64,000 nt of DNA from an uncultured Acidimicrobiales bacterium (lineage in GTDB: Bacteria > Actinomycetota > Acidimicrobiia > Acidimicrobiales > SZUA-35): assembly GCA_937922805.1 (NCBI GenBank), contig CALAJV010000010.1:310001-374000 (forward strand). The letters run 5' to 3'. This document shows positions 25,599-33,485 of this stretch, piece by piece (positions within the stretch are counted from its first letter, which is position 1; the number at the start of each line of letters is the position of its first letter). The notes under the pieces were generated by a model that had not been told where the DNA came from, did not search any database, and saw only the letters and a program-made list of their open reading frames with translations. The position numbers and the translations under genes were made by a program.

Positions 25599-27254
25599 AT
25601 GGGTGATGATCAGATCGGTGGTGTTCGTCCATCGCTTCCACGGTGGGGATGGCTTGGATTGGTAGTGCTGTTCCTCATAGTGATGGGGTGTGGCACAGGG
25701 GTCGAACAGTCAACCGGCGATGCCGACGACGCCAGCCAGGAAGTCGCATCTCCAGCGGCCGACGAGTCTGCAGCTGATAAGGCCGACGACGTCGATAACG
25801 ACGTTGTCGAAACTACCGAGCCTGACTCGGGGGTATCGACGACGGCTGTTCCAAAGCCGGAACCGGTGGTAGAACCGACACCGAAGCTTGTCCCAGCTGA
25901 CATCGACGTCTCCGATACCTCTTATAGCGTTCACATCGAGCCGATTTTGGAGAGGGCCTGCGCTTCGTGTCACGCCAGCGGTCAGGCCGGAGCTAGCCAC
26001 TTTTGGCTCGACGATGCTGGTGATGCAGAATTCAACGCCGAACGAATTCGGGCTTATGTCGAAGAGGGAGCGATGCCCCCGTGGCCAGCGTCGTCTCTGT
26101 CACCCGACTTCGTTGGTGATCAATCGCTTACACCTGAAGAACTCGCTCGAATCTACGCCTGGGCCGAAGACGGTGGAACAATCGACGTTCCGTCTGACAC
26201 CCCGGTTGAGTCAACTCAGGCACCGTCCTACCTCGAAGACCGTGACATCGTCATGACCGCTGCCGGTGGTCCGTATCGGCATACTTCCCGAACCCCAGAT
26301 GAATATCGGTGCTTGGTATTCGAACCGGGCAACGAAGAGCTCGAGTACATTGTTGGCGCTCATTTCGAACCAGACAAGATCGAGATCGCCCACCACGCAA
26401 TTGTGACCCTCGTCAGCGGCAAGCTTCGAGATCAAGTGGCCGAGCTCGAAGGGCGCGACGAAGACGCTGGCTGGACATGCTACGGCGGACTCAATTTTGA
26501 ACCGGTTGAAGGTGGCTATACCCAACGGCTGGGCGGGTGGGCCCCGGGGGGTCAACCGACTCGACTTCCTGAAGGATACGCGGTTCCCCTCACCGCTGGC
26601 GATTTCATTATCGTCCAAGTCCACTACCACTACGACGGGACATACCCAGAGGACTCTTCACGCTATGTGTTAAGCCTCGCATCTGATGAAGAAATTGAGG
26701 CGAACGCCGGTTGGTTCAAGCGGTTTACCGGTGCCCGGTATCTCGGTCCGGCTGAAATTCCTTGTTACGAGGGAGACACCGAGCCGCTTTGTGATCGCGA
26801 CGTTGCGCTGGCTCGAGTAAAAAATCTCTACGGCGATTTCATCGGTGGATTGCCTAACTTTTTCCTCAAAAGATGTGGGGCCACGCCAGAAGACTTTGCC
26901 CACATGACCAACGGCGACGCATCATCCACCTGTGATCTGCCGGTAACGAACCCGGGTCGGATCTATTCGGTTACCGGACACATGCATGAGTTGGGCAAGA
27001 GCATCCGATTGACGTTGAACCCGGACACGCCCGAAGAACGAATACTGCTAGATATTCCCGACTGGGATTTCGAATGGCAACTCGGGTATCAACCAGTTGA
27101 AGACATCATCATCGACGAGGACGACGTGATTCGAGTCGATTGCTCCTGGAACCGAGAACGAGCACCCTACGAAGCGGTGGGCTACATCTTGTGGTCAGAC
27201 GGAACCGGTGATGAGATGTGTTACTCAGGTATCACTACCGCACCGATCGAATAA
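25599..27254 (+). CDS. Lipoprotein with c-type haem site and PHM/DBH-like copper monooxygenase domain
   Basis: A 551-residue exported protein. Residues 16-31 give a hydrophobic signal ending in a lipobox with Cys31. A Glu/Asp/Pro/Thr linker follows to about residue 105. CASCH (Cys121, Cys124, His125) is a c-type haem site in a short domain. The rest matches the copper type II ascorbate-dependent monooxygenase fold: His265-His266, the HYH at 342-344, His461-x-His463 in GHMHELG, and Met540 in GDEMC. These stand in the same order as the five His and one Met copper ligands of peptidylglycine monooxygenase. The haem domain could replace ascorbate as electron donor. The substrate is unknown. Confidence 0.82.
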   Translation: MGDDQIGGVRPSLPRWGWLGLVVLFLIVMGCGTGVEQSTGDADDASQEVASPAADESAADKADDVDNDVVETTEPDSGVSTTAVPKPEPVVEPTPKLVPADIDVSDTSYSVHIEPILERACASCHASGQAGASHFWLDDAGDAEFNAERIRAYVEEGAMPPWPASSLSPDFVGDQSLTPEELARIYAWAEDGGTIDVPSDTPVESTQAPSYLEDRDIVMTAAGGPYRHTSRTPDEYRCLVFEPGNEELEYIVGAHFEPDKIEIAHHAIVTLVSGKLRDQVAELEGRDEDAGWTCYGGLNFEPVEGGYTQRLGGWAPGGQPTRLPEGYAVPLTAGDFIIVQVHYHYDGTYPEDSSRYVLSLASDEEIEANAGWFKRFTGARYLGPAEIPCYEGDTEPLCDRDVALARVKNLYGDFIGGLPNFFLKRCGATPEDFAHMTNGDASSTCDLPVTNPGRIYSVTGHMHELGKSIRLTLNPDTPEERILLDIPDWDFEWQLGYQPVEDIIIDEDDVIRVDCSWNRERAPYEAVGYILWSDGTGDEMCYSGITTAPIE

Positions 27255-27274
27255 GAGCCAGTAGCTCGGCACCA

Positions 27275-27808
27275 TTAAGCCTGAACCATCCAGTAGCCAT
27301 CGACTTCGATTAGATGTTCCGAGTTGACGATGACGGGGAGATCCTTGCCGTGAACTTCGGATCGAACTTCACCGATCCACTTTGAGTGTTGATACTCGTG
27401 GTTGATGATCGCCGTCATCATCGTGTGGGCGATGATTCGTAGTTGAGCGGGGGCGCCGACATTGCCAGCATCAATGTTTCGAACATGAAACCTGACCCGG
27501 TCGGCTACCTCATCCCGGTAGCCGCGTAGGCGCGCTAGCTCGGGAAGGGTGCCTCGATCCGTGGCGGCAGTAGCGGAGTCCATTAAAGCATCCAGCTCAG
27601 CGTCAACCGGGGGCTCAGCCGCCGTCAGGTTTCGCACCATGAAATGAGACACCGCAGGCTGATGACCCAGGTGCCAACCAATCGCACTCGAATTCTCATC
27701 CGCTCGCCACGAAATCTCGCTGGCGGAGAGATCGGCGGTCAGGCTGGTGGTGTAGTCCAACGCTCGGTCGTATTCATTCAAGAGTTCGGAGATTGACAGG
27801 TGCGACAT
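27275..27808 (-). CDS. DinB superfamily protein
   Basis: A 177-residue four-helix-bundle protein. Metal-ligand-type histidines occur in GWHLGHQPAVSHF, in IAHTMMTA and in HEYQHSKW, the usual DinB layout of one His early and two late. DinB-like proteins include thiol-dependent transferases and isomerases; the reaction here is not known. ATG 27808 is preferred to ATG 27820 because a TATGAT hexamer (27816-27821) ends 7 nt before it, which fits leaderless transcription. It is convergent with the haem/copper lipoprotein gene, 20 bp away. Confidence 0.82.
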   Translation of the reverse strand: MSHLSISELLNEYDRALDYTTSLTADLSASEISWRADENSSAIGWHLGHQPAVSHFMVRNLTAAEPPVDAELDALMDSATAATDRGTLPELARLRGYRDEVADRVRFHVRNIDAGNVGAPAQLRIIAHTMMTAIINHEYQHSKWIGEVRSEVHGKDLPVIVNSEHLIEVDGYWMVQA

Positions 27809-27899
27809 GCAATCCATCATAAACGAGGCGATCCACCAATCCGGATGCGGTTTGCTAGTTTGGTACCATCTACTAATTGTCGTCCAGCGTTAGGTAGTT

Positions 27900-28358
27900 A
27901 TGGTCGAAGAGAATGACTCCCCGTTCATGCCAGATGCGAAGAACCCTCTCAGGGGAGCCGGTGGAACCAGCGGTGGTATTGGCATGTTCCTACTTGGGTC
28001 GGTGATGATGATCGGCGGCTTCTACCTGCTGCTCAACGCCATTGTTGTGAACTCTCGATTCGGAGCCGGGATGCGTCTTTACTCCGTTGGTGGGTTCGGA
28101 ATTACAACCGGGATGGTGCTCATCCCCCTGATCTTCGGAATCGTATTTATCTTCTACGACAGCAGCTCAGTAATCGGATGGCTCTTAGCAATCGGCTCGC
28201 TGGTAGCCCTAGTTTTCGGCGTTCTGTCCACGGTGAACTTTTCGCTTAGAACAATGAGTGCCTTTGATCTCATTGTCATCTTGGTGCTTGGTTTCGGTGG
28301 CCTTGGCTTATTCATGCGCTCGCTCAAGTCGGCTGAGCCTCCGGCGTTAAAGCCCTAA
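27900..28358 (+). CDS. Small four-helix membrane protein of unknown function
   Basis: A 152-residue protein with a polar N-terminus of 25 residues containing NPLRGAGGTSGG. Four hydrophobic helices follow: IGMFLLGSVMMIGGFYLLL, VLIPLIFGIVFIFY, VIGWLLAIGSLVALVFGVL and AFDLIVILVLGFGGLGLFM. No charged residue sits inside the helices and no motif points to transport or catalysis. It is divergent from the DinB gene (91 bp) and overlaps the convergent TauE-like gene by 4 bp. I do not recognise the family. Confidence 0.7.
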   Translation: MVEENDSPFMPDAKNPLRGAGGTSGGIGMFLLGSVMMIGGFYLLLNAIVVNSRFGAGMRLYSVGGFGITTGMVLIPLIFGIVFIFYDSSSVIGWLLAIGSLVALVFGVLSTVNFSLRTMSAFDLIVILVLGFGGLGLFMRSLKSAEPPALKP

Positions 28359-29080
28359 ACAAGGCCGCGAAAGATAAGTCGGATAGCTAGTCCGGTCAGC
28401 ACAATACTGAACAAAGTGGTCAAGTGACGATCATCGATCCGGTGGAGTAGTTTGCCGCCAATTCGGGTACCGATGACAGTCCCGAGTGCGCCCGCTGCCA
28501 TCACAGCCAGATATTGTCGGAACTCGAATCCGTCAACGACAAAGGCGATCAATTTGGACGTGTGGGCCACAATTTGGGTAGTCGCAGCGGTAGCCACAAA
28601 GGCAACATGGGAAGCGGTTGCTGCTTTAAAGAAGTGAGAAGTGAACGGTCCGCTGGCCCCAACGGTGCTGTTGAGAAATCCGGATGCGGCCCCGACGGCG
28701 AGCAGCGCCTTTCGAGGGAGTGACCCTTCGGATCGCCACCGGAGCCAAGTTGGCCGCCAGGTCACAATTAGCAGGAAAAGGCCGAGTGCGATTTGGGTCG
28801 CCTGTTCGGGAACCGAGGTGGCTACCGCAACACCTGCGAAGCTTGCTGGTAGTAGCAGAACCGATGCCCATCCTGCGACCGGCCATTCGACGTGTTCTCG
28901 GAGCATGATGGCCCGCGACCCATTCGAAACAAACTGAACCCCACCTTGAATAGGGATAGCGATCGTTGGTGAGTAGAACTGGGCCAGGATGGCCAACAAG
29001 ATCACGCCTCCGCCAAGCCCGGCGACTGTGCTAAGAACGCCAGTGGCAACGGCGGCGAGGGCGATAAGCAAGATGATCAC
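28355..29080 (-). CDS. TauE/SafE family anion exporter
   Basis: A 241-residue protein with about seven or eight membrane helices. It has the two-fold TauE/SafE layout: AAVATGVLSTVAGLGGGVILLA in the first half and GAASGFLNSTVGASGPFTSHFF in the second. Family members export sulfite, sulfoacetate or related organosulfur anions. The GTG start at 29080 was taken because the first helix begins there; no ribosome site is visible. It lies 18 bp downstream of the LysR gene on the same strand, so regulator and exporter probably form one unit. The YeiH-type exporter stands on the other side of the LysR gene. Confidence 0.88.
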   Translation of the reverse strand: MIILLIALAAVATGVLSTVAGLGGGVILLAILAQFYSPTIAIPIQGGVQFVSNGSRAIMLREHVEWPVAGWASVLLLPASFAGVAVATSVPEQATQIALGLFLLIVTWRPTWLRWRSEGSLPRKALLAVGAASGFLNSTVGASGPFTSHFFKAATASHVAFVATAATTQIVAHTSKLIAFVVDGFEFRQYLAVMAAGALGTVIGTRIGGKLLHRIDDRHLTTLFSIVLTGLAIRLIFRGLV

Positions 29081-29098
29081 TGGTGCGACAGTACCAGC

Positions 29099-30004
29099 CT
29101 ATTGCGGCGGACCAATTTGTGTAAGCAGAGCGTCCGCTAGTGGGTGGAGCTGATCATCTCTAACCCAGACCGCTCGAAGCTTCCGTTTGATCGAGAGATT
29201 TTCAATATTGACGATCACTAGCGACCCGGCGGCCACGTCGGCTCGGACTGATAATTCGCTAATGACTGCCGGTGGGCCGCCCGCCGCCACTGTCGCTCTG
29301 ATAGCCGAGGTCGACCCAAGCTCGATTGCGGATGGGGGCGAGGTCAGGCCAAGCTGTTGCAGGCGGGCTTCCAGTGCATCTCTCGTTCCGGAGCCAGCCT
29401 CGCGCATTGCCAATGGAGTACCAGCAAGAACTTCCAGTGGCAGAGAATCAAGCTTGGCCCAAGGGTGGTTGCGGCCGACCACCGGCAGTAGTTCATCGGT
29501 TGCAACTACCTGCTCGCGCATGCCGGGAACCGGTTGAGGTGATTCGATGAATCCGAGGTCGCATTTTTGGGCCGACAAGGCTTCAAGCACGGTCTCGCTG
29601 TTGGCGACTTGAAGTTGAATGGCATCGCTGGGTCGATTCCGGAGAAACTTCTCCAGCCATGCTGGCAACAAATACTCGGCGTTAGTCATGCTGGCGGCAA
29701 CTCGGAGCCGGCCGGATCGGCGAGCCTTGAGCGCGGTAACTCCGGCGTTGAGTTCGTCCGCTGATCGAAGTACGGCGGTGGCCCAGTCAGCGACGAGACT
29801 GCCGGCAGTAGTTGGCGTTGACCCTGTCGGTGATCGGTTCAGGAGCTTGATGCCGAGCTGTCGTTCCAACGACCGGATCCGGCTACTCACACTTGGCTGG
29901 GAAATGTTATGGACTTGAGCCGCCTTGGACAGACTGCCCAAATCGATAACGGTGACAAAAACATCGAGGGCGCCGAGCTCCGGCGTTGTTGACGAAAGGG
30001 GCAT
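29099..30004 (-). CDS. LysR-family transcriptional regulator
   Basis: A 301-residue LTTR. The N-terminal helix-turn-helix is in LDVFVTVIDLGSLSKAAQVH followed by ISQPSVSSRIRSLERQLG; the effector domain fills residues 95-295. It is divergent from a YeiH-type exporter gene, an arrangement seen for CysB/YeiE-like regulators of sulfite and sulfate efflux. Start ATG 30004 has no ribosome site but lies 6 nt after TAGAAT (30011-30016, minus strand). It probably responds to an oxidised sulfur anion and controls both flanking exporters; this rests on context only. Confidence 0.92.
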   Translation of the reverse strand: MPLSSTTPELGALDVFVTVIDLGSLSKAAQVHNISQPSVSSRIRSLERQLGIKLLNRSPTGSTPTTAGSLVADWATAVLRSADELNAGVTALKARRSGRLRVAASMTNAEYLLPAWLEKFLRNRPSDAIQLQVANSETVLEALSAQKCDLGFIESPQPVPGMREQVVATDELLPVVGRNHPWAKLDSLPLEVLAGTPLAMREAGSGTRDALEARLQQLGLTSPPSAIELGSTSAIRATVAAGGPPAVISELSVRADVAAGSLVIVNIENLSIKRKLRAVWVRDDQLHPLADALLTQIGPPQ

Positions 30005-30025
30005 ATATCTATTCTATAACGACCC

Positions 30026-30040
30026 ATAGAGCCAAGCTAT
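30026..30040. promoter_or_regulatory. T-N11-A type LysR box candidate
   Basis: ATAG (30026-30029), 7 bp, CTAT (30037-30040) lies between the divergent LysR and YeiH-type genes. It fits the LTTR rule T-N11-A (T30027, A30039). CTATAAC occurs at 30014-30020 and again at 30037-30043. Confidence 0.45.
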
Positions 30041-30098
30041 AACCATAAAGAGAAGCCTCATCTACCAGAACGGGTGGCAATGAGAGACAGTTATAGCT

Positions 30099-31202
30099 AT
30101 GGCTCGAATTTCGCCTTACCCGAACGTTGATACCAAGTTTGGCATCAAATCTGATGCCAGCAATGGGTTGGATCCTGGCGGCGAACCGGGCCTCGGTCTG
30201 GGGTTGGCGCTTGTTGTCGTTGGGACTGTGGTAGCAGCAGTTGTCCACTCCCTAGCTGGATCGGTTTCGATGTTGGTCGCCGCCGTCATTGTTGGAGCCT
30301 TGATCGGCAATACCTCATTGGTTACCCCTAGAACCCAACCGGGTATGACGTTTGCCGCCAAACGAATTCTGCGGGTCGGAGTCGTTCTGCTTGGCCTTCG
30401 GCTTTCCCTCAGCGACGTTGTCGGTCTTGGTAGCCGGGGGGTAGCCATCGTGGCGGTCACCGTGGTCGCAACCTTCTTCGGGACACAAGCGATTGGACGT
30501 CGAATGGGGTTGTCGCCAAGTTTGAGTTTGCTCATCGCCACCGGGTACTCGATCTGTGGCGCCTCAGCGATTGCCGCCGTTGAGGGATCTTCCGACGCCG
30601 ATGAAGAGGAAGTCGCGGCCGCAATTGGGCTGGTCACGTTGTTCGGAAGTCTGGCCATTTTCGCGCTACCGATTCTGGCTGGACCCCTTGACCTAAGTGG
30701 GGAACAGTTTGGTGCTTGGGCTGGAGCCAGCGTCCACGACGTAGCTCAAGTAGTAGCGACGGCATCGAACTATCGGTCGAGCGGTAGCGACGGCGCGAGC
30801 CAGTTGCGTGATGCGGCTCCGGTTGCCTCAGTAGTTGCGGTGGCGACGGTGGTGAAGCTAACCCGGGTCGCACTTCTCGCCCCGTTAGTAGCCGGGGTGA
30901 ACCTCAACCGCCGTCGCTCGGCGTTGGGCGACACGATCAACAAGCCAGCGCTGCTACCGCTGTTTGTCGGATGCTTTCTGGCTATGGCTGCGGTACGGTC
31001 CGCCGGTCTAGTTCCGGATGGGCTTCTTTCGCCAATTCGGGTAGTTGAGAGTTGGGTTCTTGCTGCAGCTCTGGTCGGCTTAGGCTCCGGAGTTCGGTTC
31101 TCCCGTCTCCGGAGCCTCGGCCCCCGTCCGCTCATTGTTGGGTTCGTAGCGTGGGTTTTAGTAGCGAGCGTTTCGTATCTCGCAATTTCTACGATCCGGT
31201 AA
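30099..31202 (+). CDS. YeiH/UPF0324 family putative sulfate (PSE) exporter
   Basis: A 367-residue membrane protein with about ten helices. The motifs RILRVGVVLLGLRLSLSDV, LIATGYSICGASAIAA and GAWAGASVHDVAQVVA are diagnostic for the YeiH/YadS (PSE) family, thought to move sulfate or sulfite out of the cell. An acidic cytoplasmic loop (GSSDADEEEVAAAIG) follows the family motif CGASAIAA. It is divergent from the LysR regulator, which is the usual neighbour of yeiH genes. With the TauE-like exporter it makes a sulfur-anion efflux locus. Confidence 0.92.
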   Translation: MARISPYPNVDTKFGIKSDASNGLDPGGEPGLGLGLALVVVGTVVAAVVHSLAGSVSMLVAAVIVGALIGNTSLVTPRTQPGMTFAAKRILRVGVVLLGLRLSLSDVVGLGSRGVAIVAVTVVATFFGTQAIGRRMGLSPSLSLLIATGYSICGASAIAAVEGSSDADEEEVAAAIGLVTLFGSLAIFALPILAGPLDLSGEQFGAWAGASVHDVAQVVATASNYRSSGSDGASQLRDAAPVASVVAVATVVKLTRVALLAPLVAGVNLNRRRSALGDTINKPALLPLFVGCFLAMAAVRSAGLVPDGLLSPIRVVESWVLAAALVGLGSGVRFSRLRSLGPRPLIVGFVAWVLVASVSYLAISTIR

Positions 31203-31212
31203 GAGCTTGCGG

Positions 31213-33225
31213 CTAGTTCATTCGATATTGGCCCTTTGTGGCCTTCAGAGAATTGTTATTCTTGTGGTTAAACGCTTTCCCCGTTGGGTCGTTCCCATCC
31301 TTGAACCAGTACACGTACCCAACAGTTCCACTACCTCGAAGATGGTTGTCAGCGAACTGGCTGTTTCGAGGCCACGCTGGCCCGCCCTTAGCCGCTCGGT
31401 CAACCAATCGGAATACGTAAGGGGCTCGACCAGCAGCTTCTTCGTTGTGCTCATACACGTTGTTCTTGAATACTGCGTTCGAGTTGTTGTAGTCGGCGTC
31501 CCACAGGTGGGTCAGCATCTGCATGAAGAACGACTCAGAGTTTGGATTGGTGTAGTCGGTGCGAGCGTAGTTGTTGGTCCATCGCACGTTGCTAACGCCG
31601 TGACTGTCGTAATGGACTCGAGTAACTCGTCGACCTTCAGGTCCGTTTGGCGTCTTCCACCAGTTTGAATTTGAGTGAGCATCGATCCCGCCTGACTGCG
31701 CTTTGATGAGTCGTTTTCCGGCGTCAACTCCAACGTTGGCGGCGAACAGGAGTCGTTTCGAGAACTGGTTGTTGAGATCGAATCCTTGAGCTACAAACGC
31801 GTCGGCGTCGGCACCCTTCTCGCTGCTTTGAAGATTCTCGAAATGATTAGAGGCAATGATTCCACCGCTTGGGACAAATCCCCGATCTGGGCCCGAGTAG
31901 TGGATACCTCGAATCGAATACCCCTGATCAGAAGCGAAGCCGTTCTTGAAGGTATTGCCGACAATATACACATCGTTGGCGCCCTGGTTGATCCGGAGCA
32001 TTGCCGATCCGGCGTTGCCCGCTCGATTGATTTGGTTGGCTATACCGCCGTTGACCAACGTAAACCGGTCACCGTTGTCGTAGACGAGGAAGCCGTTGGT
32101 TACTTCACGCTCCAGCATGTCAATCGGCGAGTTGATAAACGACACATCAGGGGTAGTGACCTTAACCATTTGCGACACTGCCATATTTGCTGGAACCATC
32201 GGCATGTTCTTGTATGTAACGCCCTTCTTGGTGATGAGGTTGGCAACTTTGAATGGCTTTCCGTTACCAACAACTGCACCGCCGGCGCCAGCCTCGGCCG
32301 CGGCCTTTGAGATCATTGCGGTATCGTCGCCGCCGGTCGGGGTGATAGAGACCTGCTTGCCGGCGATCTTCGGCTCGCCAAGCGCGGTGATGGTCTTGGC
32401 CGCGTGGTCTTGGCGCCACCACCGAACTGAGGGGTTTTGACGGAGGTACTCGGCTAGATATTCGTTTGCTACTTCGAACCGATACTCCTTTGGCGCACCT
32501 GCTTGGATCGCTTGATACGTCGTGGTCGTACCGACCGACGTTGGTTCGGCGTTAGTAGTCAGGAAGCTTGAAGACGACGATGCCTCGCTAGGTTCGTTTG
32601 AACTTCCCGCCGGAGTCGGCTCAGTTGTTGGTGCCGCCTCGGTGGCAGCTGGCTCAGTTGGAACTGGCTCCGTTGGAACTGGCTCCGTTGGAACTGTCCC
32701 AGTTGCAGCTGGCGCTGGGTCTGCAGGTACTGGCTCGGTCGGCGCTGGCTCTGCGGGTACTGGCTCTGTTGGCGCTGGATCGACAGTAGGTTGAGTCGGC
32801 AAACCAGTGTTTGATTCCCCGGATACAAGCGCTGCTACTTCGGCGGCTGACTTGGCGGCGGCTGCTGCTGATTCGGCTGCTGACTGGGCTGAAGTCGCTG
32901 CTGATTCCGCGTCCGCCTTGGCCGAGGTCGCTGACTTCCTGGCCGACCGCTGTGCCGCTTTTGCCTGTCGGGCTGATTTGGCCACCGACGCTTGGACAGC
33001 GATCACATCATTCGACGGTTGTGCGGCCGATGGCGTCGGCTCTGCTGGATCTGTAGCCGCTTCATCGAACTGGGCTTGAGCTGGCGCAGTTTCGTTTACG
33101 GCGAGACCAGAATCAGTCTCTTCAGCTGGCGAATTGGCGCCAGTCAAGGCGACGAGGCCTGCCAACAGAATTAGGGCGCTCACCCCCACCATTGTGATCA
33201 TTGCAATTCTGGCCCGCTGTCTCAT
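31213..33225 (-). CDS. Membrane-anchored surface protein with Ala-rich helix, Pro/Thr/Glu repeat linker and beta-helix domain
   Basis: A 670-residue protein. Residues 8-28 form one hydrophobic anchor or uncleaved signal. Residues 75-125 are an Ala-rich helical stretch (ADAESAATSAQSAAES). Residues 135-205 are a Pro-rich linker with repeats of PVPTEP. The last 460 residues have beta-helix features: NDVYIVGNTFKNGF, GGIIASNHFENLQ, VRWTNNYARTDY and AVFKNNVYEHN, regularly spaced Asn-rich turns as in pectin-lyase-fold proteins. ATG 33225 is preferred to GTG 33237 because AGAGGTG lies about 9 nt before it. It is divergent from the sigma/beta-helix fusion gene, which may control it. The binding partner is probably a polysaccharide, by fold only. 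Confidence 0.78.
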   Translation of the reverse strand: MRQRARIAMITMVGVSALILLAGLVALTGANSPAEETDSGLAVNETAPAQAQFDEAATDPAEPTPSAAQPSNDVIAVQASVAKSARQAKAAQRSARKSATSAKADAESAATSAQSAAESAAAAAKSAAEVAALVSGESNTGLPTQPTVDPAPTEPVPAEPAPTEPVPADPAPAATGTVPTEPVPTEPVPTEPAATEAAPTTEPTPAGSSNEPSEASSSSSFLTTNAEPTSVGTTTTYQAIQAGAPKEYRFEVANEYLAEYLRQNPSVRWWRQDHAAKTITALGEPKIAGKQVSITPTGGDDTAMISKAAAEAGAGGAVVGNGKPFKVANLITKKGVTYKNMPMVPANMAVSQMVKVTTPDVSFINSPIDMLEREVTNGFLVYDNGDRFTLVNGGIANQINRAGNAGSAMLRINQGANDVYIVGNTFKNGFASDQGYSIRGIHYSGPDRGFVPSGGIIASNHFENLQSSEKGADADAFVAQGFDLNNQFSKRLLFAANVGVDAGKRLIKAQSGGIDAHSNSNWWKTPNGPEGRRVTRVHYDSHGVSNVRWTNNYARTDYTNPNSESFFMQMLTHLWDADYNNSNAVFKNNVYEHNEEAAGRAPYVFRLVDRAAKGGPAWPRNSQFADNHLRGSGTVGYVYWFKDGNDPTGKAFNHKNNNSLKATKGQYRMN

Positions 33226-33485
33226 CCCGACGTTCACCTCTGGTTATCAAGTCTTTACTTACGACTTTTGGTTGTTAACAGTGCAGCTGGTTTGCTGCTG
33301 GTGTTGTTCAAGTCGCACTAAATGACGCAGGAGATACTGCCTTGTCGAAAAAGTTTGGTGAAAAATGTAAGATAAATAGAGGCGAATAGGTATGTGCGGG
33401 GATATCGGCGATTTTTTTTGGCTACCAGTATCTTTTCTGGCGCCGAACACGACTCAACATCTTGGCGGAGCAGGTCTCGGATCAG

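Noticed and set aside
32522..33079. Long open frames opposite the Ala/Pro-rich part of the surface protein
   Set aside because: They are shadows of the biased codon composition of the real minus-strand gene.
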